Positions 1 through 12,215 of a stretch of DNA of 64,000 nucleotides are shown here, piece after piece. The first letter of the stretch is position 1. Every line of letters starts with the position of its first letter. The notes below the pieces were generated by a model that was not told the origin of the DNA, did no database searches, and saw only the letters and a list, made by a program, of their open reading frames with translations. Source of the DNA: Promerops cafer (taxonomy: Eukaryota > Chordata > Aves > Passeriformes > Nectariniidae). The DNA lies in NCBI GenBank assembly GCA_013398275.1, contig VZSE01009968.1, positions 624,357 to 688,356 on the forward strand, written 5' to 3'. A program made the position numbers and the translations under genes.

Positions 1-3000
1 GCTCCACCCCAGCTGTGGGACACCATCTTCTAGCCAAAATCCAGGATGCACAGGGTCTGCTCACAACCAGGTGTCACAATGAAGGAGTTGGTCTCCCTGC
101 AGCCTTTATGCAGATATTGGTACAAGAGGTTTCGGTTTTGCCATTTCTGGTTTGTAGCCATCCCTCTTCTGACTGCTTTAACATCTAACTGTGAGCTAAT
201 CATCAGTTTAATTCTGAAAGTTTCAGTCTGACTGCTTACTAGAAAGTTAAAAATAAAGCACAAAGAGCCCTCAGCTGAAATATTTTCTCTTTTTTTCAGT
301 TTTTGTTTTTATGTTAATACTACAAAACTCCAGACAAATATGTACACAAGGCAATTTTAGTCTTCTTACATCTGTTCACTTCAGAAACTCCAAGTTTATT
401 CACCTAGCTTTAATCTGTGTTTATAGCTAACCTGAAGAATCATAAAACCATCTCTATTACTCTGCAGAATTAATTGTGATATCTGACTTTTCTCAATAAA
501 TCTGAAACATTGTGCAGTTGAATACATGATTTTGCTCCTAGCTACTAAGGCAGAGGTGTTCCTAAAGATTGCTTGAACACTCATGGCCTGATACTTCTGA
601 TTTTTGGGTGGCCAATTCTTTGATTGTCTGATTGGAATATTTTGGACCTTGTTTTCAGTGAACTGGGACATATCTATGCCTGTCTCCAATCAGAAGTCTA
701 AAATGGTTGAAGCAGAGATTACTGTGGGAATGTGTTATCAACCCTGTGTTAAGCACAAATCCAAAACACAGCCTCACACTACCTACTGGAAAGAAAATTA
801 ACTCTATCCCAGCCCAAAGCAGCACAGGCATATAAAAGGGCTTAAAGTGGCAAGTCAGAGACCACTGCTTAAAAGAAGAAAAACATATGGTCAACAGCTT
901 CTAGAGAAGTTAGTGTAATAAAACTGGGAAGAAAATCTGAAAATAGCACTAAATACAGATATGAAAATGATGAGTTTTTCAAACATACTCTTAATTATGT
1001 GGGTTTTTTTTTTAATGTAACTTGGGTATAGCATGAACCTAAGCATTACTTTTAGTTGCTGGCATGTTGTTACTAGAACAATGAAGGAAGACAAACTGAA
1101 GGAAGCTCAGAATGTGGCAAATGATTAAATACATATAAACAGTTTCTTTAAAGAAATATAGTCTTTCAATAGAGTATGCATTAAAATACAAATAGTTAAG
1201 AAAGAAAACAAAAATCAAACAGCAGAAAATCAGAGCAATAGAAGCTGCAGCTTTGAACTTTTTTTACGGTGGAGAAATGTCACAGAGTACCATAATGTTT
1301 GGTGTTTTATTCTAAGTGCCACAGAGTAAAACTGGGGAGAGTAGATGAGTCTTAGAAGCAAGGGGAATATTTTACAAGCTGACAATATGCAGCACGGTGA
1401 ATTGGTTGGGTGGGTAAGTGGCTATAAGCCTGGATGACTCCACATTGTCTTTTGTCCCCTTCTCAAATAGCAGGAGAGTTAGATTTCTTTTCTTGTAACC
1501 CAAGAGAGAAAAAAGGTACAAGTGCATTAATGTGCCTATTTGTGCCACGCTGTTCTGTTCCTCAGCGTTAAGTGGGTCCAGCTTAGATGCCAGCTGAATT
1601 TGGGAGTCTCTGGCCAGCCTGCTCTCCCCTGGCCTTTCTCACATGCATTTCTCTGAGAGGAAGGCATGGAAGGGATCTGCATGGTGTGGTGGTGACAGGG
1701 GTTGATGTCCTTGGGTGTCCTGGTGCTCTGAGCCAGGCGTGGTGTCCGGCAGGGCTTTCCCCGCTGCCCTGCGCACAGGCAGCAGGTTTCCGTGTTTGTG
1801 CCAGGGGCCAAGCTGAGCTGGGGGGAAGAGGAGTAAATGGTGCTGCTGGGCTGAGCCAGGCTCTGCCTCCTTCCTTTGCTGAGGAATACCTTGCTCTGGT
1901 AAAGAGAATGGAAATATTTGTAGAGTAAGGTACCACTTACTCGTAATAAAACAGTGCGAGCCTAGTCTTATATTAATATTTATTTAACACCACAATGTTA
2001 AGTGAATAGTGCTGTGGAGGAGGGAAGCTATTTATTTTTCACACAGCAGAGGCATTTTGAAAACCAAGAGATGGCAATGCAAAGTCACTCAGAGGAGTGA
2101 GCTGCTGAATGCTGGATGTGTGTGTAAGAAATTCTGGAAGAGTGTAGTGCTTTCAGCTCACTGGGTGGAAATTAAAAACAAATAATCTGTGTGCCAGCAG
2201 GATAACAGTGAATGATTTTGGAACCCACTGTTGTTTTCAGATTTATGTTTTTTATTAATTTACTTCTTGTTTTTAAACTCAAAACATGGGTAGTACAACT
2301 GTAGGCCTCATACTCTAGAGTAGTGCCTGGCATCTTTAAAAGGGTGGGAACCCAGAGGGATATTGTAATCTGGTTTTGGATTATGCCTGACTGGCCTTCA
2401 GCCACTGGTCTCCTATCTCTCAACTGGAGATTGAAGTGTCTGGGTGAGATGTGTAGGTATGTCAAAGAGGAGACCTTGCTTTATATTTCGTAAGAACTTC
2501 TTACAGTTCTTCTATCTTTCTGGAACGTTTGGATTTCGTTTCTTTTAAGATACTGGGATTGATTTTCCAATTGAAAAGTGTTTTCACTGTTGCCTGAAAC
2601 CTTCATAACCAGTATCTTCTTCATTGTGTGGTTGAGACCAAGTGGCTCATTTTGCCTGTGAAAAGAATGTAGGGAATCAGGTCTGTTTTGTTATAGCTGA
2701 GGAAGGCTGATAGACTTCCCAAAAAGTACCTATTTACCAAAACCTTTCTACTTTTTTTCATTATGAGGTGGTTTGCAGAAAGTCCACTGACTACAGGAAC
2801 AGCAGAGGGTGGGGTGTTTTTTGCAGTAATTCAGAGTGTGTTCAGTAAAAGCAATGTGATCAAAATAAGCAAGCCATATTTGATGCCCACACTAAATTTT
2901 GAAATGCTGCTGTCTTGGAAAAGTCATCTTTCATGTGGTTATGATTCAGCTCAGAGATTAGTTCCAAGAAGAAATGAGAAATAGAAATGCACATATTGGC

Positions 3001-6000
3001 TGGTAATTGTGTGAATAGCAATGAGTGGGTAGTTCAAAGCCAGCAGATTGCAACTATTGGGTCTCTCCCAGTTTGCTTTTTCACAAATAGCAATAGTTGT
3101 AAGGGACAAGCACTTTTGCTTATTACTTTGTGGGGTCTGAATTATTTCCTAGATGAAAAGATGTTCCTCTGCAACATGCTAGATGATAAGATTTTCTGTG
3201 GGCTGTATTTCAGTGCAGGTCCAACAAGAAAAAAATATCTCTTGTTTTATTATTTTATGCAAATTATTTCCCGTAGCAAGAAGTATTTCAAGCACTATCT
3301 AGGTCATTACTGCCAGAATTAATTAGTTCATGAAAAAGTATGAGAAAAGAAATGTAAATCACATTGCCCATCTATTCTTGTCAGATCATTGAAGTATATA
3401 CTGTAAAAAAAAACAACCCAAACTAAGCAAACAAAAATGTTTCCTTGGCTCAGTAGTGGAATAGGTGGTTGGGCAGTTCTCTCCCTTTTCCATTTTTAAC
3501 ATCATGATGGCAGCCAATGTAACTCATTTTGTATATGTGAAGGCTGAAGTGGGAATATCACAGCTCTATACCAGAGTGGTATTTGCAGAGAATTGAAATT
3601 ATACTGAAGATGTGAACCTCAGTTTCCATAGCATGGTGACAAAACATATGAGATGGTCAATGTACATAAAATATTTGATTCCTTGCTGATGTTAATCTTA
3701 TTCTTGGTGAATACAGTTACCTGTATTTAAAGTTTGGCTGTGTCATGTGCCTTTGGCACAAATATATAGCTGATAGTGGTCGTGTTTAGCAGCCATTTGA
3801 CTCTGCTTACTGCATGTAGAGCAGCTGTGTGTCCTTGAGGCACCTCACCCATGGTGGCAGCAGTGGAAAATTACTCCCCCAGATCATTCTATGTGCTTCC
3901 TACTGGCAGAACCTTGGTCAACCACCTCTCCTCCTTGCAGTGGATCTGCACTGCTCCTGGATGGAGAGACAAGGGGGCTCAGCTGTCACTGCAGTGCCCT
4001 TCATTTGTGATTCCACATCATTTTGCTTTGGGCAGCATTATCCTTTTTGAACAACTTATGTAGAAGAGCATACACCGAAGAACTTACGTGTATGGATGCT
4101 CTGCCTCCGTTCATTTATTACTTTAATGTAACCATTAATTAAATTGAAATCTTAGTCAGCACTTAGAGAATCTGTGAGATGCCCAACAGTGTAGTGCTAA
4201 GCAGTGGTCTCTTCTGGGAAGTCAGTGCTTTATCAGCAGATATCAGAAATCAGATGTGGTCTGAGCTGTGAGAGGAGTTGTAGCTGTAACCTCACATTTC
4301 CTTCAGAGATTCAATGCTGCAAATGACCAAAAAGGTTGCTGTCTCCTTAGAAGTTTCCTTTGGAGAATTATCTTTTTATAGAAAACAAACAAAAGAAACA
4401 CTGAAATAAAAATAACTTGGAATGAGGAAAAAGAAGTGTCCTTCCCCTGCTTTCCATAGTTTTTCAGTCAGTAAAATTAGGGAATGAGCCAATTTGGAAA
4501 ACTTAAAAATAAATCTTACTACTGAAGTTAGCGTGTAGAAGTGCAAGACAGTGCTATGTACATTAATCTTCCTTTTGTCCTAAAACCCCACCAATCCAGA
4601 CTCCTTTCATAAATCTTATGAGAAGCATGGCAGAAATTTTAAAGGAAGTTACTGACAAGGAACAACTTCCAAAACTACAAAACCATTTGAAGTTACAGGA
4701 TTTTTTTTCCCAAACATACTCATTATTATGACTTCTAAATGAAAAAAAATTAATTCCTTACTTCCCAAATTTAATTCTGGGCTAATTAAATTTTTAACAG
4801 TATTTTTGAACATATCTGACATATTTAATTTGTTCAGTTCTGGAAAGTACACAGCCTGTAAAGTGGCACAAAATTCAGATGATCATAAAATATTCGTGAT
4901 GGACAAATTAATTTCCCATGTTTCTCTTGGTTGCAGTTGAGTTATGCCATAGAGTGTTTCAGAAAAAAAAGCATCTGATCAGATTTCTGTCTATAGTACT
5001 TTGTGCTGGAAAGGTAAACATGCTGCAGATGAGTGTCAAATTTTTTGAGGTGATTTTTAGAAGTCTTTAATAAGGAAATATTTTCTTTAGTATAGAGGAA
5101 TAACTTTAAAAGCCAGGCTTAACTCCAGCTCTTGGAGAATATGAAAATACTTTCTGGAATATATCTGGAATCAGATTCATGGAACAAGGGGCTCCAATGT
5201 GAGTATTTCAGTATAATACGATGCTGCCATTTGCACTTTCCTTGCAACATGGCCTTTTTCAAGTCTTCTGGGCTTACATTTAAAAAGGCAAAGTCTGCTT
5301 ATTTTCCCTCCAGTCTCTAGTGCTTAGGTTGCAGTTTTTCTACCTCTGATACCAAATATTTTATGCTGCTACAGTGTGAATATCCATTTTGCTATGAGAC
5401 ACAAATGTCCTTCTAGAACCATATTACTTGCTCCAGTGCTTGCAAATCAACACTTCCAGACAGAATAAAGCACACAGTTGTTTCATAGTTTTGCAGGCAT
5501 TCTAATTAAAGTGCCTATTTGTTGATGTTCCTACCAATGTCTTCTAATTTGCTTACAGTTTTGTGACCAATTTATATGTTCTATGATTTCCAGTCAGAAA
5601 ATTCCAGAGAGAAACAAAGTTTTATTCAGAAAAAGTAGAATTATTAAAACATAGATAATGAGATTTAAACAATCTGATAGCAAGTTGCTTTTTTTCCCTC
5701 TCATTTCTTTCAGGACAACTAGTCACAGCAGGCATGATTTCCAGCTTCTTTTTTTTTTCCCCCCCAAATGTAAACGCAGTGTCGTAGTGCAGAAATTAAA
5801 TTACAATTAAGGGTGATTGTTTGGTATTTATTATGCAGAGTATGCCTACTAGTTTAATGACAGTCTTTGACATTTACAATTAACAAAATTTGTACCTTGT
5901 CAGCACTGAAAAAGAACACACTTGCTGTGTTTATTAATTGATTTATTACTTCTGAAAGCATCTAAGAATGCAAGAGCAAATAGCTATTTATGAAATGAAA

Positions 6001-9000
6001 TCTGTAATGAATTCATTGCATTTGGTTGCAATCAGTAATATTATCATCAGAGTTTATTTTGCCAACAGTACTGAGAGAAATGGTACAAAATGAGCAGTGA
6101 CCTGGACTGTTTCTTGCTGTTGTTAAACCAGGAGCTCTGGGGAGCTGCTGAACACAGGGAAGGGGTGACATGAAGGGAACAAGCCGCTTCAAGCCTTTTC
6201 AGAGAACTGTCCAGTAAATTAGTTTTTGTGATGGAAAGTGGTCAGGTCCCAGGCCACAGAGGGCTGTGTGGAGTACAGGCTTGTTAACACTTCGCTGTAC
6301 AACCAGAAGTGACAGGGGGGCTGCTTGTAAGACTTTGGCTGAGAGGTTCTTTACTGTTTCCCCCATAGGATCATTGGAATACACTCTTTATTCAGATTGA
6401 TGCCTTTTCAGGTTGATGCTCCAGGTTTCAGATCCAGGGCTGGTGACTCTTCGTTGCTTCCTGTGGCCTGACCCTGCTCTGCCTCCTCCTCTCAGCAATT
6501 CCAGTACTGGCTCCTCCATTCCTAGCCCCTCCTCCCTCCTTGCACATCTGTCTTTTAAATAAGACTCTCCCTCTGTGATGGTGCCCTCTAGATAAGCTAG
6601 ATGCTGACTAGATTTGGGGAATGGGGATAAGCAACTGGTCTGAGTAATTTCTCTGAAAGCAAGTCATTGATGTTAATAGAAATGGCTTTAATTTATTGAT
6701 TTTCCAAATGTACCTCATCATGGTATTCAAAAGCAACCAACTTTTTACTCTGGTTCCATTCATTTTGCAATTCAATATCTCAGCATTCAGGTAATTTTTC
6801 AGTAAAGCCACTTCATTTCACTTCATTTTTCTACAGTAAAGCCCATGATTTTCCTTCTATCTTTGTAATGTCTCTGATATTGCTTTAAAAGCCTTGGTAC
6901 TGAGAGCCTCCCAAAGTAGAGAGAATAAAATGAAAATATAACAATATAAATGGTTTGCTTTTTGGCATGGACTTTAAAATTTTAATTTGAAGGAAAGGTA
7001 AAACATACTTGGAATTCTAGAAAAGTCTCTTCCTAGCTGAGATCTGCCTAATAAATGGTGAGGCAGAGACTGACAGCCCCACTCCAGCAACATGGCATGA
7101 AGCTCTTCCTCATTTATTGCTCTTCCTTCTCCATTTGCTTCTGTTGCCTGCCACTGTTTTGCCTCCAGGTTCTGCTGAGATGGGAATGCTGCATGGAATC
7201 TAATCCTAATGCAGAACTGCATTTTGCTCTGAACAGCCTTGAACTCCAAGGTGCACTTCCCTTTCCTAAACCCACCTGAGGCTGCATTAATAGCATAAAT
7301 GAGGTATAATGAATCTACATACTCTCCAAACTATTTCCTTTTTGCCCTTTGGTTGCTTTGAATTTTTCAGATTCTGAAGCTGCGAAAATTCTCTATAGTT
7401 TTCCTGTTTTCTGATGGACTTTTGTTTTTTGCCTCTGTTAAAAAAACCCCATGTATTCTTTTTTCCCCCCTTAATTTTCCAGCACACTTTCTGTCCAGAT
7501 GATGACTGGCTCATATTTGACTAGATTGCTTCCTTACCTATAGTGTTAGGAAAACAAGTCATATTGATGATGGGAGAGTTGGAGAAGAAAAAAGTGCCCT
7601 GGCCCAATGTTCAGCAGCACAAACCTCTTCTGCCTTACTGAGGCTGAAGGTGGGGATAGAGCTGCCTTCAGAAAAGAGGTAGAGCAGATGGTGTAAGATG
7701 AAGGGGTCAGGATGTGCCAGAATTCTCATTTCACACAATGGTGGAGAATTTTTTACCACGTATTTAAAGTAACACTTTGGAGTGCCAGCCAACCTCCTGT
7801 TACAGACCAACAGCAAGTTCACTCTTTTTGCTTATTGAAGGTATTTTCATTTGCAGACACAGTTTGGTTCTGAGAACTAGGCTATTACAAAACCCCCCAC
7901 TTTGTATTTTAAGATTCACAATAAAATAGCAAGAGTGGCAGCGCTTGCCAGCTCCTGTAATTTCATGAAAAAACTGCATTTGGTGTTTTTTCCCCTGATG
8001 GCACAATTCCTGGATACAAGCATCTATGCAAGGAACACAGCTCATACATTTAGGAATCCCACAGTTATAAATACTTGGAAATGTGAAATACAAAACCTAA
8101 AAAGCGGGGTATTTTTGGTTCCTAATCTTGTGAATTCCAAACACATTTGCATGATAAGCAATACTAGTATTGGTAACATAGTCTCCTCCCTGTTTCAAAG
8201 AGAAAAAAAAGCAGCAAAGTTATTTTGTACCTATCTTAGCATTACTTTTCAAGGTCTTATATTGATCCTCTGTTTTGTATATAACCAATATATTTTAAAT
8301 CATCAGTTTTATTTTATTTAATTAGGTTTTAATTTAAAAGCACTAAAATAATGGTGAAAAAATATATTTGTTAGCTATAATATTTATAAAATAGCTACTT
8401 CATTATAAAATAAAGGAAAGGAAAAAGAATGTAGTCACAAGACATAGACTTTCATTAAAGATTTTGGATATGAGAAGGTTTTCACAGAAATGTATTTTGC
8501 TATTGTGTTCTAAAGATGTAGGCATACACTCATAGTAGAAGTATATTTTATATATTTTATTTATGTAAAAAAAAATATATATTTATGCATGTGCAGTTAA
8601 CTTTTGTAGGCATCTGACTACAGCACTAAGCTGAAATTCCACTTACTGATATATTAATACTCAGTAAAAGCCCCAAACCTTTCTTTTGAATTCCACCTAC
8701 TGTATTTACCTGAATAACAAACAAACATATTGTGACAAGCTGGTTTTAGGAATATGATCCTTCTTTTATAATTAATAAGTAAGAATAATCCAAATGCAAA
8801 AACACCCCATCAAAAGCTACTTGGAGAAACTGTGGAGAATTTCCAAATAATAGGAAACAGGATACTGTTTCTTAACAGGTACAGAGCAACCTCCCAGCCA
8901 GCTGGAAGGCTGCCTTTTCTGCCAAATTTGGCTTTTTGAAAACATTTTCCTGGCCACAGCAAATGCTCCATGGGCTGCAACAAGGTCAATATGGCATCCA

Positions 9001-10509
9001 TCATTAATCATTGTTTTTCATGTGCTGGACTTTTAAGACATACTGTTCCTCCACCTCTTTTGAGTTGGTAGTCAAGTAGTTTTCTGACAATATGTCTTCT
9101 TTAATTTGAAAGCAGAGAATGGCATAGTCCTACTTTTGATATAAAATGTTATAGTGGTGAAGTCCAAGAGGAAGTAAAATGGGTCTTAATGACCACTACT
9201 TACTAAAAAAAGAGTGAGGCTTACGCCAAATAGATCCACATTGATCATGGATAAATTTAGATGGAATTCAAAATCAGGTTTCTTATTATGGAAAGGATGA
9301 GATGTTGAAACTGGCTTTTAAATATGAGTTAAAGTCAAATTAGGTCAAAGACAGAACTTGTGAAGCCAAGAAGAGGCTACAGTTGTCTGTGACAGCGCAC
9401 GGTTGGACTTGGAGGAGGTGTCATTGCCTTCCAAGCCTATGTTCCCTGTCCTGCTGGCAAGAAGTGTTTTATAGCTCTGTTTATTCCATGTTACTGGAGG
9501 AATCACATGGGCACTTAGGATCGTGCCTGCGTGAGGGTATTTATGCTTGAGGTGCAAAGTCTGAACCTGCTGAGTCAGTTCTGTTTCACAGTATTTCCCA
9601 GCCAGAGGCGCTGGCAGAGCCAGAAGGGACCAAAAACTATGTCTGGCATTTCCCTTCTTTACTCCCCTTTCCTTTGCCCTCTCAGATCTTGCTGTTTTTA
9701 CACAGACAGGTCTGAGTGTACAAATATTTACACACGTACTTGTGCAACAGTCTTTGGCTTGAGATGTCTATAGTCCCTCCTCTTTTAGTGTTTATTCCAG
9801 AATTGCTTTCTTCTGTTTGTGTCTCATTCCTTGTTTTTGCCAGTCTTTAGACACCAAGTCAAGTGACTTATGCAGCAAATGTCCTGCCTGTGTTTTTGCA
9901 TCCATCACCCCTGAATAATTGCATAAATGTATCTACCAACTTCCTTTTTCTGCTCTGAGTTGAAATTGCTTCCACAAATAAGCAATTTGTGCAAAAGCCT
10001 CTGCATCTTCTTCTGCATCATTATACAATAGTGAGGTGTCTGTGAGTCACTGGAATCACCCCTTGTGCTAAATCTGCCTCTTGCCAATGGACTGTCTGGC
10101 CTGGACATTGAAAATAGAGTGAGAGGGGAGCACTCTATCTACCTCTAATGTGATTCCTTACCACAAGAGAATAAGCTAAGGGATTTTTTGATGTGTTTTC
10201 ATTTAAGACAATTAAATAAATGAAATATTTCTCTTACAGAACAGAAAGTTAAATTACTCTGTTTTGAGTCTGTGCTATTTTGCATTTCAATTCTATTCTG
10301 TAGCCTGGGCTAGATTCTTATTTGATAATAACCTAATAAATTCTTTAAAGCAGCTTATTAAAATGCAAAAATAGGGTATCTTGTTTTAAAATGGTGGTAT
10401 TAATGGATTTCAAACAGTAAAAATAACAGCTTAGTAAAAATTAGCTTTGTTGCTAAGGCTGTAGTATTGCAAAGTGGGAATTTGTTCTATCTCCTCTTGA
10501 GAAAGAGTT
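1..10509 (+). other. KCNH1: KCNH1 last intron, first part; no gene seen
   Basis: This is non-coding, AT-rich DNA assigned to the last KCNH1 intron, because the next exon downstream on the + strand is the terminal KCNH1 exon and no earlier KCNH1 exon can be recognised here. The open frames are short, lie on both strands and look like no known family. The stretch holds short homopolymer runs, for example T/C-rich DNA at 5749-5766, and strongly AT-rich patches near 8300-8600. I see no CR1 3' end and no RNA gene in it. Intron assignment is an inference from gene order; transcript alignment would settle it. Confidence 0.75.
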
Positions 10510-10510
10510 C

Positions 10511-10750
10511 ATAGGTTTGGATTAGATATTAAGAAAAAAATCTTTGCTATGAGGGTGGTGAGGCACTGGAACAGGCTGCCCAGAGAAGCTGTGGGTGCCC
10601 CATCCCTGGAAGTGTTCAAGGCCAGGTTGGATGGGGCTCAGAGCAACCTGGTCTAGTGGGAGGTGTCCCTGCCCATGGCAGGGGGGTTGGAATGGGATGA
10701 TCTTAAAGGTCCCTTCCAATCCAACCCATTCCATGACTTTATGGTTCTAT
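10511..10750 (+). mobile_element. CR1 LINE 3' end, sense to KCNH1
   Basis: This is a well-preserved 3' end of an avian CR1 non-LTR retrotransposon. Landmarks in order are the 'gagggtggtgaggcactggaacaggctgcccagag'-type segment (10551-10586), 'ccatccctggaagtgttcaaggccaggttggatgggg' (10600-10637), 'agcaacctggtctag' (10642-10656), the 'ggtcccttccaatccaaccc' segment (10708-10727), and a degenerate copy of the short tandem tail ending at 10750. Only the 3' UTR-like part is present, as expected for 5'-truncated insertion. No reverse transcriptase coding sequence is visible. Of the CR1 copies here this one is closest to the family pattern I know, so it is probably the youngest. Confidence 0.95.
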
Positions 10751-11794
10751 GGAGAAGTTGTGTTGGTAGCTAATTTTAAACATGGCTTTATTGCCTTGGG
10801 ATTCAAATATGTTCCAGAGAACAAAATCACCGCAGTTCAGATTTTAAGAAAGCCGACATTTAAAAGTCGAAATGATTCTTTGTCACTTATCCATGACTGG
10901 AAAAGTAAATGTTAAAGAAATTTCAGCTTTATACTGTGGCTTCCAGTAACAGTGTCTTTATCTTGGTGATTATGCCCTACTAAAAATCAATCTTAGCACA
11001 ACGTTCATTGAAAGTGGCAGGTTTTGTTTGCTAACTTTGAGTGTATGCTTTAGTGTTTTGTCAATGCAGAACTATTCCCGATGAAGAGGTGATAAAAAGA
11101 TGTTTTGTGATTTAACTCTCCATTAATTACAAAATTAATTGACTTCTATTTGGCATATTTAAAGCATGACCCAGCAAAGAAGAGTGATGTTGTTCCTAAT
11201 CCATTTTTAGCAGTGATCTTGTTAGTGCTCCCCAAAGCATGGCTGTCATGTTATAGATAGAAAAGCACAGAACTGTTTGCTAGGGAACACCTCTCCCTAT
11301 TCCCTCCTCCATCCCTGCACACCAAATCTGCTCTTTATTTCCATTCAGTTCACAGAACCTGTACTTTCAGTGCAGGAGCTTGCTAGTGCTGGGAATGCAG
11401 AGGCATTAATGCAATTGTTGCATTAAATGTTGCATTTAATGCAACAAGGAGCTGATGTTTAGAATAGCATTCAGGATCAAGTAAAGATGACTGTGGATAA
11501 TTAAGTGTCAAGGGAAACTGAAATACACCGTAATCATAAATGTCGTCTGTCCTTCCATTGTTCCCTAAGGTGGGCCACTGTCAAGGAACCCCAGTTGAGG
11601 ACCATGCATGAGCAGCCCACCAAGCATGTGATCTCTCTTCTTTGGACTCACTTGATGGTATTTGCCAGGGAGAGTATAAAAGATGAACAGAGCTAGGGAG
11701 AGGCCATGAATTTTTCAGGGGGATTTTGGAAGTTCTCTGCTGCTTTGTGTTTGAAATGTTCCTTTTCCTCTGAAGGAAAGGGAGAAGTGCATTC
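10751..11794 (+). other. KCNH1: KCNH1 last intron; no gene seen
   Basis: This is non-coding intronic sequence between two CR1 copies. Its one notable element is a perfect inverted repeat at 11417-11445, listed separately. No open frame here resembles a known protein. Confidence 0.7.
11417..11445. repeat. Perfect 13-bp inverted repeat with 3-nt loop
   Basis: The left arm (11417-11429, GTTGCATTAAATG) is the exact reverse complement of the right arm (11433-11445), with TTG between them. A further related copy of 'gcattaatgcaa' lies just to the left (11403-11414). It could fold as a short hairpin in the KCNH1 pre-mRNA or extrude as a cruciform. No function is known to me, and AT-rich inverted repeats of this size do arise by chance or slippage. 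Confidence 0.85.
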
Positions 11795-11945
11795 CTGTTC
11801 CAATTGACCTGCAGGGTCACAAGCAGGGTCATCCTAGAGCACATTACATGGAAATACATCCAGAAGATTCCTGAATATCCCCAGCGAGGGAGACTCCACA
11901 ACCTCTCTGGACAGTCAGTTCCAGTGCACAGTAAGGAAGTGTAAA
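11795..11945 (-). mobile_element. CR1 LINE 3' fragment, antisense to KCNH1
   Basis: Read on the - strand, this stretch gives the CR1 order: a 'cttactgtg..cactggaac' segment (about 11920-11945), 'cagagaggttgtggagtctcc' (about 11890-11912), 'ggggatattca' (about 11875-11885), then the 'gctctaggatgaccctgctt' segment (about 11822-11841). It lacks the final 'gatgatctccagaggtcccttccaacc' part and the tandem tail, so it is a truncated, older copy. Its subfamily differs from the copy at 10.5 kb, which has the 'gatgccccatccctggaagtgttcaa' version of the same position. Confidence 0.85.
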
Positions 11946-12129
11946 GGATGCAGCACAGGCTGATGACAGTGCAGATCTCAGTGCTGAGTTGTTATAAGAG
12001 GGCAAGGCCCAACATATGTAGGGTGTATTTAGCTGAAATTGCATTTCTGAACAGAAAAGGAACCTTTATAGAATTATTTAGGCAATCAATTTTTTAGATT
12101 TTTGTTGATTCTCTGTGTAGTCTTTAGGA

Positions 12130-12215
12130 AAGCTGGTGAAGGGTCTGGAGAGTAAGTCCTTTGAGGAGCAGCTGAGGGAGCTGGGGATGTTTAGCCTGGA
12201 GAAAAGAAGAAGTGA
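12130..12215 (+). mobile_element. CR1 LINE internal fragment
   Basis: The stretch 'gctggtgaagggtctggag..aagtcctttgaggagcagctgagggagctgggg..tttagcctggagaa' is the segment that lies a few hundred bases upstream of the 3' end in avian CR1. Homology fades after about 12215. There is no 3' tail nearby on the same strand, so this is a broken remnant. It lies next to the antisense CR1 fragment at 11.8-11.9 kb, which could reflect two insertions or one rearranged one. Confidence 0.8.
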
